A stretch of 64,000 nucleotides of DNA from Peptostreptococcus russellii (GCF_003012055.1 NZ_JYGE01000003.1:186001-250000), one strand, 5' to 3'; shown: positions 52,290 to 61,797, counted from the stretch's first letter. Program-made: numbers and translations. Notes: generated by a model not told the origin, from the sequence alone.

Positions 52290-53132
52290 ATGAAAAGAAA
52301 CATATTATCTGAAGTTAAAGGATTTGAAACTACAGATGGAGCAGGTGTTCGTTTGACAAGGGTTCTAAGTAGAAGGTCTTCTGAAATGTTTGACCCTATA
52401 CTTATGTTAGACTCTTTTGATAGCAAGGATCCCAAGGATTATATAGCAGGATTTCCTATGCATCCACATAGAGGTATAGAAACAATTACATACGTTTATA
52501 ATGGGAATATGATACATAAAGATAGCTTAGGTAATCAAGATGCCATTACAGATGGAGAGTTACAGTGGATGACTGCAGGGTCTGGTATTTTACACTCAGA
52601 AGAAATACCAGCATCTGAAAGAATGTTAGGTGTTCAGCTTTGGTTGAATTTACCAGCAAAAGACAAAATGGTGGCCCCAGAATACCATGCTATTAAAAAT
52701 AAAGATATTGAAGAAATAAAAATAGATGGTGGTAAGTTGAGATTATTGGCAGGCAAATATAAGGATAAAAAAGCTTATAAGTCAAAATATCTACCACTAA
52801 ACTACTATGATATACATTTGGCTCCAAATAAAAGCTTTAATATTGAAACTGAAAAAGATTCATCAGTCTTGTTATTTACTCTAGTTGGTGAAGCCTTAGT
52901 AAATGGCAAACATATAGGAGAAAAAACAGCAGTTAAACTTGCTGAAGGTGATGAAGTTTTAGTTTCAAGCACTGATAAGTATTTGCAACTACTTTTTATA
53001 GAGTCAAGATATCTAGGAGAAGAAATAGCTTGGGGAGGGCCTATAGTAATGAATACTAAAGAAGAGCTAGATAAGGCCTTTGAAGAATTAGAAAATGGTA
53101 GTTTTATAAAAGATGAAATGAAATATGAATAA
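52290..53132 (+). CDS. Pirin-family cupin protein
   Basis: 280 residues. FPMHPHRGIETITYV (about 55-69) supplies the metal-binding His residues of the N-terminal cupin, and LQWMTAGSGILHSEE (about 90-104) adds His and Glu; the C-terminal cupin has WGGPIVMN. Pirins bind Fe or Mn; some have quercetinase activity and others bind regulatory proteins, so the role is undefined. GGAGG precedes the ATG. It stands alone, before a nitroreductase, in a direction opposite to the Abi-like gene. Confidence 0.88.
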   Translation: MKRNILSEVKGFETTDGAGVRLTRVLSRRSSEMFDPILMLDSFDSKDPKDYIAGFPMHPHRGIETITYVYNGNMIHKDSLGNQDAITDGELQWMTAGSGILHSEEIPASERMLGVQLWLNLPAKDKMVAPEYHAIKNKDIEEIKIDGGKLRLLAGKYKDKKAYKSKYLPLNYYDIHLAPNKSFNIETEKDSSVLLFTLVGEALVNGKHIGEKTAVKLAEGDEVLVSSTDKYLQLLFIESRYLGEEIAWGGPIVMNTKEELDKAFEELENGSFIKDEMKYE

Positions 53133-53319
53133 TTATAGTAAAAACTATCATATATAATGAGCTTAAGAGTAATTATTTATTTGGATATAATTATAACTAA
53201 GTAGCTTGATATACTTTATAATTTAGATTATCTTTTAGAAGATATTAGCTTTTAAAAAATTTATAGATTAGCGAAGATAGTAGCTAGTAAAAAGATAAAG
53301 AAAATAAGGAGGTCATTTT

Positions 53320-53895
53320 ATGACAAAAATAAATGAATCATTAAGAAAAAGAAGAACCTACTACAATATAAACGGAGAATCTCCGGTGTCAGAAGAAAAG
53401 ATAGTAGAAACTATAAAAGAGCTTACAGAATTAGTTCCAGATGCTTTTAATATGAAGTCTCAGAGGGTAGTAGTAGCTTTGGGTGATAAGCATAAAGAAT
53501 TGTGGGATGGAGTCTATGATGCATTTGATGGACAAGTTTCTAGAGAAAAGCTAGATTCATTCAAGGTAGGTGTTGGAACAGTATTATTTTTCTATGACAA
53601 TAAGACTGTACAGGCAATGAGAGAAAAATATTCTTTATATGAAGCTCAGTTTGAAAAGTGGGCATTGCAGTCAAATGGAATGCTACAAATATCTGTATGG
53701 TCAGCACTTGAAGAGCTAGGTTTTGGAGCATCTTTACAGCATTATAATCCAGTAATTGATGAAATGGTTAGAAAAATGTTTGATGTTGATGAAGATTATA
53801 TTATGCTTGGTCAGATAGTCTTTGGTGGAATAGAAGCTGATGCTGATCCTAAGGATGGAGAAGATATTGATAAGAGATTTAAGTTAGTTAAATAA
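53320..53895 (+). CDS. Nitroreductase-family FMN oxidoreductase
   Basis: 191 residues. SLRKRRTYYNINGE at the N-terminus, a middle QSNGMLQISVWSALEELGFGASLQHYNP (given here in parts as QSNGM, ALEELGFGASLQHYN) and a C-terminal QIVFGGIEADAD resemble the HBN1-like nitroreductases. It binds FMN and reduces nitro or similar compounds with NAD(P)H. AGGAGG precedes the ATG. The 187 bases before it hold nothing recognisable. A hairpin follows the stop codon. Confidence 0.87.
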   Translation: MTKINESLRKRRTYYNINGESPVSEEKIVETIKELTELVPDAFNMKSQRVVVALGDKHKELWDGVYDAFDGQVSREKLDSFKVGVGTVLFFYDNKTVQAMREKYSLYEAQFEKWALQSNGMLQISVWSALEELGFGASLQHYNPVIDEMVRKMFDVDEDYIMLGQIVFGGIEADADPKDGEDIDKRFKLVK

Positions 53896-53936
53896 GTATA
53901 GATACATATTTTTAAATTAATATATAGAAATATTTT

Positions 53937-53965
53937 AAAGTGGTCTTAATTGATAAGGCCACTTT
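53937..53965 (+). terminator. Hairpin after the nitroreductase gene
   Basis: AAAGTGGTCTTA (53937-53948) pairs with TAAGGCCACTTT (53954-53965) with one G-T; the downstream T run is short. Confidence 0.65.
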
Positions 53966-54446
53966 AATTATATGTAAACATAAATAATATAAGAACTAAT
54001 ATAAGAAACAATAAAATACTATATATAAAAATTCAATAAAAGATTAAGTGCTAGTAATATAGCTTTAATAAAAAATAAATATTATAAAATAGCAGTTTTT
54101 TATTAAATATCTATATAACAAATTTTTATACAAGATCTTTTTATATAGAAAAATAATAGTCAAACTTATTTTAAGAAAAATCTGTATAGTTTTAAAAAGA
54201 AAAAAATATTTCTTATTAATAAGTAATATTAAATACAATTTTCTAAAAAAAGTTAATAGATTATTATATAATGATAAAAGTTTAATAAAGTATAATTGCT
54301 AAATTGATAATAGAATATCTATTTTTTATTTAATAAAAAACATTTTCCTTAAAAATCAAAAATACTATTTACAAAACTATAAAAGAGAGAGTACAATATA
54401 AAGAGACATAAAAAGATGTATTATAATGTGAAATTTGGGGGTGCTT
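53966..54446. other. AT-rich intergenic region before the 102-residue unknown gene
   Basis: About 480 bases without a gene. Only the promoter near the end (54368-54397) is identifiable. Confidence 0.5.
54368..54397 (+). promoter_or_regulatory. Promoter of the 102-residue unknown gene
   Basis: TTTACA (54368-54373) and TACAAT (54392-54397) are 18 bases apart, 50 bases before the start codon. Confidence 0.5.
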
Positions 54447-54755
54447 ATGAAAATTTCAAGTATAAATAAAAGTATAGCAATTTCATTTAGAGAGCTTATG
54501 TCAGAATTACGCCCAGAGATTGCGATAGAAATTTTGGATGAAGATTATGAGTTATTGAGATTAGGAATGATTGAAGAGGATGCTTCTTGCACGGTGGAAA
54601 TCGATATTTCAGATGACGAAGTAGAGTCTTTATGTGATGAAATTGTACAGTTTCAGGCAGATTCATATAATGTCTTGGAAGATATTCCTGACTTTAGTAG
54701 TGAAAACTATAAAAAATATGAAAGATATAGATGGTTACCTAGTATGTTTTTATAA
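54447..54755 (+). CDS. Small acidic protein of unknown function, 102 residues
   Basis: The start ATG 54447 has GGGGGTG upstream; a frame extending to 54435 begins inside that site. It is soluble, strongly acidic, with a central IEIDISDDEVESLCDE-like acidic stretch (VEIDISDDEVE) and an aromatic C-terminus YRWLPSMFL. No family is recognised. It is a single-gene unit with promoter and a distant terminator. Its good ribosome binding site, promoter and acidic, structured composition support a real gene. Confidence 0.65.
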   Translation: MKISSINKSIAISFRELMSELRPEIAIEILDEDYELLRLGMIEEDASCTVEIDISDDEVESLCDEIVQFQADSYNVLEDIPDFSSENYKKYERYRWLPSMFL

Positions 54756-55254
54756 GGTTATATTAAGATTATAGCTTTATATAAAAATAGATTGTATATT
54801 TATATAACTTTAATGTATTTATCATTAAAACTATATAAAGAATGTTGAGAGTATCTATAAGAGACTTATAAGTACTTGATTAATAAAAGGCTAACAAATA
54901 TATGGTTTAAAAGCAAACTCTGATTAATAGAGTTTGCTTTTTTATTTATGATAATTGGGTAATAATATATAATAGTAGACTAAGCTTAAGCAAAGAAGTC
55001 TATGTTATAATAATTATAAATTAACTAATAATTATAAATACAGTAGTAAATTATCCTAGAAAGTAATATTAAATAAGAATATAATAATAGGTTATTATAT
55101 GCAATAAAATAAGAATACAGCAATAAGCTACTAAAAAAGGTAAAACAATAATTTATTATAGAAAACTAAATTTAAAAACGATAATAATACATTGTAGAGG
55201 ATGAAAAGAAATAAAAATGAAATAAAAAGAATAAGATAAATAGAGGAGGAAGTT
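54756..55254. other. Intergenic region between the small acidic gene and tldD
   Basis: About 500 bases. It contains a terminator (54909-54943) and an extended -10 element TATGTTATAAT (55001-55011), about 240 bases before tldD. The intervening DNA repeats AATAATTATAA-like words and shows no gene. Confidence 0.5.
54909..54943 (+). terminator. Terminator downstream of the small acidic gene
   Basis: AAAAGCAAACTCT (54909-54921) pairs with AGAGTTTGCTTTT (54929-54941), loop GATTAAT, followed by T residues. It lies 150 bases after the stop codon. Confidence 0.88.
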
Positions 55255-56640
55255 ATGTTAGATAAAAGAATTTTATTCAATGTTATTACTTCTGCTATGC
55301 AAAATGGTGCAGACTTTGCAGAAGTATTTGTTGAAGATAGAAAAAATACTACACTGGTATATTCTGATAAAAAAATAGAAAATGCTGTGTTGGGAAATGA
55401 TTTTGGAGTTGGAATTAGAGTTATTAAAGATTTCAATAGAGTATATGCTTATACAAATGATGTAAGTGAAAAAAATCTAATAAAGGTTGCAAAAGATGCA
55501 GCATTAGGATTGAAATCTGGATCTTTAAATAAAGTTATGGACTTTACAAATAAAAATATTGAAAGAAATAATACTCCTATTAAGATATATCCAGCTGATA
55601 TTGATCTATCTAAAAAGCTTGATATAATAAAAGAAACTCATGATACTATTATGAATTATGACGATATTATAGTACAGGCAAGCACTGGATATCTTGATTC
55701 TGATCAAATGGTTCAAATAGCAAATAGTGAGGGTTTGATGGCAAGTGATAGAAGAGTTAGAACTAGGTTGATTCAAAATGCGGTTGCATCATATTGCGGA
55801 GAAATACAGTCTGCTGGATCAAATCCAGGTGCTGCTATGGGATTTGAATTTTTTGATACAATAGATATAAATGATGTAGCCAAAGAGGCAGCAAGAATCG
55901 CAGTTACAATGGTGAAATCACCTTTTGCACCTTCAGGAGTGATGCCTGTAATAATGGATAATGCCTTTGGTGGAGTTTTATTTCATGAAGCTTGTGGACA
56001 TGGATTAGAAGCTGAATTTGTATCAAAAGGATCTTCTGTATATGCAGGAAAGATGGGTGAAAAAATCGCATCTGATTTAGTAACTGCAATAGATGATGGA
56101 ACGCTTGAAAATCAGTGGGGAAGTACAAATATAGATGATGAAGGAAATGAAACTCAAAGAAATATTTTAATTGAAAACGGCATATTAAAATCTTATCTAG
56201 TGGATGAGTTTAACGGAAAAAGAATGGGAATGAAGTCTACTGGGTCAGCTAGAAGACAATCATATAGATATGCACCTACTTCAAGAATGAATAACACATT
56301 TATAGATAGAGGAAATTCAAGTTTTAGTGATATGGTATCAGGAGTGGACTACGGTCTATATGCATCAAAACTTGGTGGTGGATCTGTAGATGTAGTAACA
56401 GGTGAATTTAATTTTGCAGTTATGGAAGGCTATATAATTAAAAATGGTAAGATTGATCACCCAGTTAGAGGAGCTTCCTTAGTAGGTACAGGATTAGAAG
56501 TTCTTCAAAATATTGATATGGTAGGTAAAGATTTAAAACTTGGCGAAGGAATGTGTGGAGCTAGTTCAGGAACTATAGCAGCAGGCGTTGGACAGCCGCA
56601 AGTTAGAATAAAGGGTCTTACTGTTGGTGGAAGAGATTAG
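55255..56640 (+). CDS. tldD: Metalloprotease TldD subunit
   Basis: 461 residues. The zinc site HEACGH at 244-249 is the HExxxH of TldD, and the C-terminal GMCGASSGTIAAGVGQPQVRIKGLTVGG is typical. TldD with TldE forms a heterodimeric peptidase that cleaves unfolded peptides and trims some RiPP and toxin precursors. GGAGGAAG precedes the ATG. It is followed after 11 bases by the TldE/PmbA partner. A RiPP maturase (scfB) lies 32 kb away but no link is shown. Confidence 0.93.
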   Translation: MLDKRILFNVITSAMQNGADFAEVFVEDRKNTTLVYSDKKIENAVLGNDFGVGIRVIKDFNRVYAYTNDVSEKNLIKVAKDAALGLKSGSLNKVMDFTNKNIERNNTPIKIYPADIDLSKKLDIIKETHDTIMNYDDIIVQASTGYLDSDQMVQIANSEGLMASDRRVRTRLIQNAVASYCGEIQSAGSNPGAAMGFEFFDTIDINDVAKEAARIAVTMVKSPFAPSGVMPVIMDNAFGGVLFHEACGHGLEAEFVSKGSSVYAGKMGEKIASDLVTAIDDGTLENQWGSTNIDDEGNETQRNILIENGILKSYLVDEFNGKRMGMKSTGSARRQSYRYAPTSRMNNTFIDRGNSSFSDMVSGVDYGLYASKLGGGSVDVVTGEFNFAVMEGYIIKNGKIDHPVRGASLVGTGLEVLQNIDMVGKDLKLGEGMCGASSGTIAAGVGQPQVRIKGLTVGGRD

Positions 56641-56651
56641 GAGGAGTAATT

Positions 56652-57980
56652 GTGAAACATACTGAATTAAAAGATAAAGTTTTTGATAGAGCTAAAGAAA
56701 AATTTGATGATTATGAGATTTTTATAAATAATATAAATACAAGTGTTGTATCTACATATAATGAACAGTTAAATAAATATACAATCTCTGAAAGTGGTGG
56801 AATATCTTTTCGTGGAATAAAGGGAAATATGGAAGGTTATGCCTATAGTGAGAATATATCTGAAGAATCTATTGATTACTTAATAGAAATGGCTTATCAA
56901 AGTATGATAGCTGTTGGAGAAAAAGAAAATATTTATATTTATAATCCGAAAGAAAAGGAAGAAGCTAATATTCTATCTAAAAAAAGCAATTTGAGTTCTG
57001 ATAAAAAAATAGAAAAAATACTTTCTATGTATGATATTGCTAAATCTGAATCAGATGAAATTCATCAAGTAGATGGACAGGGAGTTGAAATTTTTGAAGA
57101 AAAATATATAGCTAATAGTCACAAATTAGAAAAATATGAAGAAAATACATATGCCTATGTATATGCTTATGTGATATTGAAGAGAAATGACGAAATGAAG
57201 TCAGGTATAGAGTTTGCATTTAAAGATAACTTTATGGATTGTGACTTTGAATATATTGCAAAAAGTGCTGTAAATAAAGCAAAAAGAGAATTTGGAGCAA
57301 GAGCAGTGGACAGTGGTAAGTATGATATAGTTCTTATAAATGAAGAGGTATCTAGCCTAATATCTTCACTTAGCCCTGCATTTTCAGCAAAAAATGTTCA
57401 AAAGAAGATGTCTCCACTTGAAGGGAAATTAGGTGAGTCTATTGCATCAGATAAACTAACAATTAGAGATCTAAGGTCCCTACCTGAAACAAAAATCACT
57501 GAAAGTTTTGATGATGAAGGTATTGAAACTAAGGATTTTGAGATAATAAAAAATGGAAAGCTGCTGTCTTATGTTCATAATATGGAAACAGCAGAAAAGG
57601 ATAATATAGAAACTACTGCAAATGCTTCAAGGTCATATAAATCTGTTTCTAGCCCATCTATTAGAAATATGGTTATAGATGAAGGTAGTCTAGACTTTGA
57701 AGGCCTATTAAAGAAGCTAAATAATGGTCTACTTATAACATCTTTGCAGGGGCTTCATTCTGGATTGGATCCAGTATCGGGGGTATTTTCTCTTCCTTGC
57801 AATGGTTTTTTAGTAGAAGAGGGCAAAATCAAAAGAGCTGTAAATCAAATTATAATATCATCGAATATAGAAGAGTTTATGAAGTCAATTGATGAAGTAG
57901 GAAATGATAGAAGAATTACTTTAGATGGATCTTATGTTGCGAGTTTATTGATAAAGAATATAAGTATTTCGGGAATATAA
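56652..57980 (+). CDS. pmbA: Metalloprotease subunit TldE/PmbA
   Basis: 442 residues from GTG 56652 with GGAGGAG upstream. It has the TldE/PmbA fold without HExxxH, as expected for the non-catalytic partner; ETTANASRSYKS (about 316) and the C-terminal VSGVFSLPCNGFLVEEGKIKRAV match the family (written here only in part: LPCNGFLVE). It completes the TldD/E heterodimer. The gene pair is ended by a strong terminator. Confidence 0.9.
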   Translation: MKHTELKDKVFDRAKEKFDDYEIFINNINTSVVSTYNEQLNKYTISESGGISFRGIKGNMEGYAYSENISEESIDYLIEMAYQSMIAVGEKENIYIYNPKEKEEANILSKKSNLSSDKKIEKILSMYDIAKSESDEIHQVDGQGVEIFEEKYIANSHKLEKYEENTYAYVYAYVILKRNDEMKSGIEFAFKDNFMDCDFEYIAKSAVNKAKREFGARAVDSGKYDIVLINEEVSSLISSLSPAFSAKNVQKKMSPLEGKLGESIASDKLTIRDLRSLPETKITESFDDEGIETKDFEIIKNGKLLSYVHNMETAEKDNIETTANASRSYKSVSSPSIRNMVIDEGSLDFEGLLKKLNNGLLITSLQGLHSGLDPVSGVFSLPCNGFLVEEGKIKRAVNQIIISSNIEEFMKSIDEVGNDRRITLDGSYVASLLIKNISISGI

Positions 57981-57999
57981 TAGATTAGAAATTTATAAA

Positions 58000-58040
58000 T
58001 ATCTTGATAGAACTTTAAAGTTCTATCAAGATATTTTTTT
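58000..58040 (+). terminator. Terminator after tldD-pmbA
   Basis: A perfect palindrome of 34 bases centred at 58016/58017 (TATCTTGATAGAACTTT and its complement) is followed by seven T. Confidence 0.92.
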
Positions 58041-58420
58041 GCAAAAAATCCTATAAAAAATCGTCTAAAGAATTAAGTTAGACAAAGTTTATTTGATAAT
58101 AAAGAGAAAAGATAAGAATTATTCTAATAAAAATATATTTATGATAGTTATACTATTTTTTTGCTTATAAAAGTTTATAGGTATTTTTACTTATAATAAG
58201 ACTAAAAGAAAGCAAAAAAATAAAAATCCTTCTTAAAAGTAATTCAAAAAGGAAAAAACGCTTTTTCTGACTTTAATATGCATTTAATGTAGGAGAAATG
58301 AATAGGTTACAGTTTTAAAAAACTATTGAAAAATAAATAGAAAATTGATAAAATATAAAAATAATAGTTAGAAATAAGGTATTATTTTTTAAAAATAACA
58401 TAAAGATAGGAGTGGTGTAA
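58041..58420. other. AT-rich intergenic region before the GNAT gene
   Basis: About 380 bases without a gene or a clear promoter; nothing I can name beyond the ribosome binding site GGAGTGG (58410-58416). Confidence 0.45.
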
Positions 58421-58954
58421 ATGTTAGCGTTGGAGTATTTTAATCGCACAGATTTTGGTCAATTGATTAGTTGGATTGACTCTCCAGCATTCTTACTTCA
58501 TTGGGGTGGTCCTAAGTTTGATTATCCAGTAGATGAGTTACAACTGGAAAAATACATTAAAGATTCAAATAATAGTAATTCAGAAAATTTGATTTACAAA
58601 GTAGTAAGTGTGGAGACTGGAGAGGTTATTGGACATATTTCTTTAGGAGAAATTGATAGAAAGAATAAGTCAGCAAAAATAGCCAAGGTTTTGATTGGAA
58701 ATAAAGATGTTAGAGGCAAGGGAATAGGTCAAAGAATGATAAAGGAAATATTAAGAGTAGCATTTGAGGAACTAAATCTTCATAGAGTAAATTTAGTAGT
58801 ACTAGAGACCAATAAGTCTGCTATTGAATGCTATAAAAAAGTTGGATTTGTTGAAGAGGGCAGAATGAGAGATGCAAGAAAAAAGGATGATAAATACTAT
58901 AGTTTGATAGAGATGAGTATCCTAGAGGATGAATATTATGCAAGCAAAACCTAA
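58421..58954 (+). CDS. GNAT-family N-acetyltransferase
   Basis: 177 residues. The acetyl-CoA loop VRGKGIGQRMI (about 103-113) and the C-terminal NKSAIECYKKVGFVEEGRMR (about 131-150; NKSAIECYKKVGF) place it in the RimJ/RimL-like GNAT branch. The N-terminal SPAFLLHWGGP is seen in small-molecule or protein acetyltransferases of Firmicutes. Substrate unknown. It stands alone with a palindromic terminator downstream. Confidence 0.87.
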   Translation: MLALEYFNRTDFGQLISWIDSPAFLLHWGGPKFDYPVDELQLEKYIKDSNNSNSENLIYKVVSVETGEVIGHISLGEIDRKNKSAKIAKVLIGNKDVRGKGIGQRMIKEILRVAFEELNLHRVNLVVLETNKSAIECYKKVGFVEEGRMRDARKKDDKYYSLIEMSILEDEYYASKT

Positions 58955-59033
58955 GAGAGTTAACTTGTAAAAATAATTGAATCATCTAAAAAGTAATAGA
59001 AAATATCTGAAAATTATAATTGAAATTTATTTT

Positions 59034-59065
59034 AAGTAGAAGCTATATATAGCTTCTACTTTTTC
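59034..59065 (+). terminator. Terminator after the GNAT gene
   Basis: AAGTAGAAGCTATA and its complement form a perfect 28-base palindrome (59034-59061), followed by TTTTC. Confidence 0.88.
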
Positions 59066-59464
59066 TTGCTAAGAAAAATTAAAATATATTTATAGTTATA
59101 TTTCAAACAATATTTTTTCATGAATTTCAAAAAAACTAAAGTATATTTAAATTTAAGTAAGAAGAAATTTAAATATATTGCACTAAAAAATAGAAAAAAC
59201 TATTTAAATATAAAGATATATAGTGATTTTCAATAGCATTTTTCTTTTGATATAAGCTTTTAAAGGTATATTAAAATATTGCTTAAAACTTAACAAAAAT
59301 AGGGTAAAAAAATATTTTTTCTATAAAAAACGTATTAAAAACAACTTGCTTTATTTTTAAAAATAAAAATAGATTTAAAATAAAGTATTTGAAAAAGAAA
59401 GGTATTTATTTAATAAAAAAAGAAAAATGATAATGTTTTCTTTCTTATTAATCGAGGTAAAAAA
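59066..59464. other. AT-rich region upstream of the broken permease gene
   Basis: About 400 bases without a gene. It contains a 13-bp inverted repeat, TATATTTAAATTT (59142-59154) and its complement (59165-59177), with a ten-base spacer and no T run. Confidence 0.45.
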
Positions 59465-59518
59465 ATGTTATTATATTTAATATTATTTAGCGGTAGTATA
59501 GTTACTGTAATAAAATAA
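59465..59518 (+). CDS. Possible 17-residue leader peptide
   Basis: ATG 59465, nine bases after GAGG, opens a 17-residue hydrophobic peptide (MLLYLILFSGSIVTVIK) that ends 20 bases before the permease start. It may be a leader peptide for the permease or chance; the frame is too short to judge by codon use. Confidence 0.25.
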   Translation: MLLYLILFSGSIVTVIK

Positions 59519-59538
59519 AAAGGAAAGAGGGTTTTTAT

Positions 59539-60935
59539 ATAGAAAAGAAAATCGGTTTAAAAAGCTTGGTTTTTATGAATGTTTCTGTCCTATACGGAAT
59601 TAGATGGATAACAAAATCTACATCTAATAGTTTCGGACTAGGTCTAGGAGCAATACCTACATGGTTTATTTTTGCAATAGTATACTTTATACCAGGATCA
59701 TTAATATGTGCTGAATTAGCAGCTACATTTAAAGATAAAGATGGTGGACTTTACGATTGGGTAAAGGAAGCTTACGGTGAAAAATATGGATTTATGATTT
59801 CTTGGTTGAACTGGGTAGCTAAGATATTTTGGACTCATCATTCCTTACATTTTTGGCTATAAATGTATCTTATACTTTGGGAATACCAGCTCTTGCTGAT
59901 AATAAGTACTTTACAATTATATTCTCTATAGCAATTTTCTGGGTATTATCAATATTATCTACAAGAGAAATAAGTTTTGCACAGATATTCACTAATACAG
60001 GAGCTTTAGGTTCTACAATTCCTAGTTTAGTATTAGTTATATTTGCTGTTTTAGGAGTATTAGTTCTTCAAAAGCAAGCTCCAGCATCTGTATATAGTGT
60101 CCATACATTAGTTTCAAAGATGAATGCAGATTTTTTTGTTGCGATTTCATCTATTATGTTTGGTTTTGCTGGTGCAGAAACATTGGCTCCTTTCATAAAA
60201 AATATTGATGAGCCAGAAAAGAATTTCCCTAAGGCTATATTAATGTCAGCACTTTTAGTTGCAGTTTTATATGTAGTTGGAACAATTTCTATAACACTTC
60301 TTATTAGTCCTGATGAAATAACAGCTTCTAAGGGCTTACTAGATGCGATAGGTAGAGGTTCAGCTTTACTTGGAATAGGACCATTCTTCCTACAAATAAT
60401 TGCAGCAGGAATTTCATTCTCTGTAATTGGAGCTATAATACTATACATATCATCTCCTATTAAGATGTTATTTGGTTCTGTTGATGGAGTATTTAGTGAG
60501 AGATTAACTAAGACTAATAAGTACGATATACCTGCAAATGCAGTATATGGTCAAGCGGCCTTAGTAACTATAATATTGCTTCTTACAAACTTAATGCCAT
60601 CAGTAGATGCAATATACAATGTATTATTAACTATGACAGCTCTTGCTTCTTTATTCCCATACATTATTTTATATGCTAGTTATATAAAATTAAAGAAGGA
60701 AAAGCCAGAATTAGAAAGACCTTATAAGATGGTTAAAAATGATAGTACAGCAATATGGATAGCAAGATTTTTATTGACAGTTACAATAATAGGTCTTGTA
60801 CTTACAGCTTCTCCAGTTATGAACACATTTGCAGAAAATGTAATATATGAAATAGAAATGATAGGTGGAGGTATATTAATAATAATATCAGGCCTATTAA
60901 TGTGGAGACGTAAAGAGAAAAAAGCAATCAATTAA
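59539..60935 (+). pseudogene. APC-family amino-acid permease (glutamate/GABA antiporter-like), frameshifted and without a normal start
   Basis: The two frames 59566-59862 and 59829-60935 together give one permease of about 465 residues with 12 helices (start KKIGLKSLVFMNVSVLYGIRW; later MFGFAGAETLAPF). The frame breaks after Trp at 59830-59832: the first frame runs to a stop at 59860. Adding one T before AC at 59833 restores FWYSSFLTF. The expected start codon, seven bases after GAGGG, reads ATA (59539) instead of ATG. Two separate lesions point to a real pseudogene rather than a read error, though ATA can rarely initiate. Intact relatives exchange glutamate with GABA or similar in acid resistance. 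Confidence 0.82.
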
Positions 60936-60947
60936 TATTATATAATG

Positions 60948-60978
60948 AAAATAGCGCATATATATGCTCTATTTTTTT
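60948..60978 (+). terminator. Terminator after the permease pseudogene
   Basis: AAAATAG-C-GCATA and TATGC-T-CTATTTT form an imperfect stem (60948-60975), followed by T residues. Confidence 0.8.
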
Positions 60979-60998
60979 GTCACTTTATAAAAAATAGT

Positions 60999-61028
60999 TT
61001 GTAAGTTAATGAATTTATATAGTATAAT
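60999..61028 (+). promoter_or_regulatory. Promoter of aroD
   Basis: TTGTAA (60999-61004) and TATAAT (61023-61028) are 18 bases apart and end 25 bases before the start codon at 61054. Confidence 0.6.
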
Positions 61029-61053
61029 GAACTTGTTTTCGAAGGGAGTGAGT

Positions 61054-61782
61054 ATGATTTTGAAAATTAGAGGACTGGAATTAGGGGGATCCTTACCCAA
61101 AATATGTGTTCCAATAACTGGAAAGAATAGATTAGAAATACTAGAGTTAGCAAAAAAAATAAAAGATGAAAATGTTGAGATTATAGAGTGGAGAAGTGAC
61201 TATTACGAAGATATACTAGATTGTGATAAGGTAATATCTTTATTGAAAGAATTAAGAGTGATACTAGATAATACGGTAATAATATTTACTCTTAGAACAC
61301 TGGATGAAGGTGGAAATATTAATATAGATAATAAGTACTATGAGAGGCTTAATCTGAGGGTAGCAGAAAGTTCTTTGGTGGATATAATCGATATAGAGTG
61401 CCTGAGAAAAGATCAATCCTTCAAATTATTAATAGAGGGGATTAAGCATAGAAAGGTTAAAGTTATCGGATCGAGTCACAATTACGATTTTACTCCAAGT
61501 ATAGAAATTATAGAAGAAAATTTAATGAAAATAAATAGTTTTGGAGTAGATATCCTAAAAATAGCCACTATGTCAAATAGTGAAGAAGATTCATTAAATA
61601 TGCTTTTGGCCAATAAAAATATATCTGATAAGCTATCTAATAAGGCGATTATTTCAATTTGTATGGGAAGTTATGGTATGTCAACAAGACTTTTGGCATC
61701 AGCTATAACTTTTGCACATATTGGTGAAAAATCTGCACCTGGTCAGCTTTCAGTTTTAGATTTAAGAAAAATATTAAAATAG
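61054..61782 (+). CDS. aroD: 3-dehydroquinate dehydratase, type I
   Basis: 242 residues from ATG 61054, which has GAAGGGAG upstream; the longer frame from 61009 overlaps the promoter. Schiff-base Lys169 lies in VDILKIATM, catalytic His142 in GSSHNYDFTP, and EWRSDYYED (about 45-53) is the substrate-binding stretch. It converts 3-dehydroquinate to 3-dehydroshikimate in aromatic amino acid synthesis or quinate use. No other shikimate genes are nearby. A perfect palindromic terminator follows. Confidence 0.93.
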   Translation: MILKIRGLELGGSLPKICVPITGKNRLEILELAKKIKDENVEIIEWRSDYYEDILDCDKVISLLKELRVILDNTVIIFTLRTLDEGGNINIDNKYYERLNLRVAESSLVDIIDIECLRKDQSFKLLIEGIKHRKVKVIGSSHNYDFTPSIEIIEENLMKINSFGVDILKIATMSNSEEDSLNMLLANKNISDKLSNKAIISICMGSYGMSTRLLASAITFAHIGEKSAPGQLSVLDLRKILK

Positions 61783-61797
61783 ATATTATAAAACACT

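Noticed and set aside
59566-59862. Separate 98-residue membrane protein gene
   Set aside because: It is the N-terminal part of the permease whose remainder continues in another frame at 59829; the overlap and restored FWYSSFLTF reading show one broken gene.
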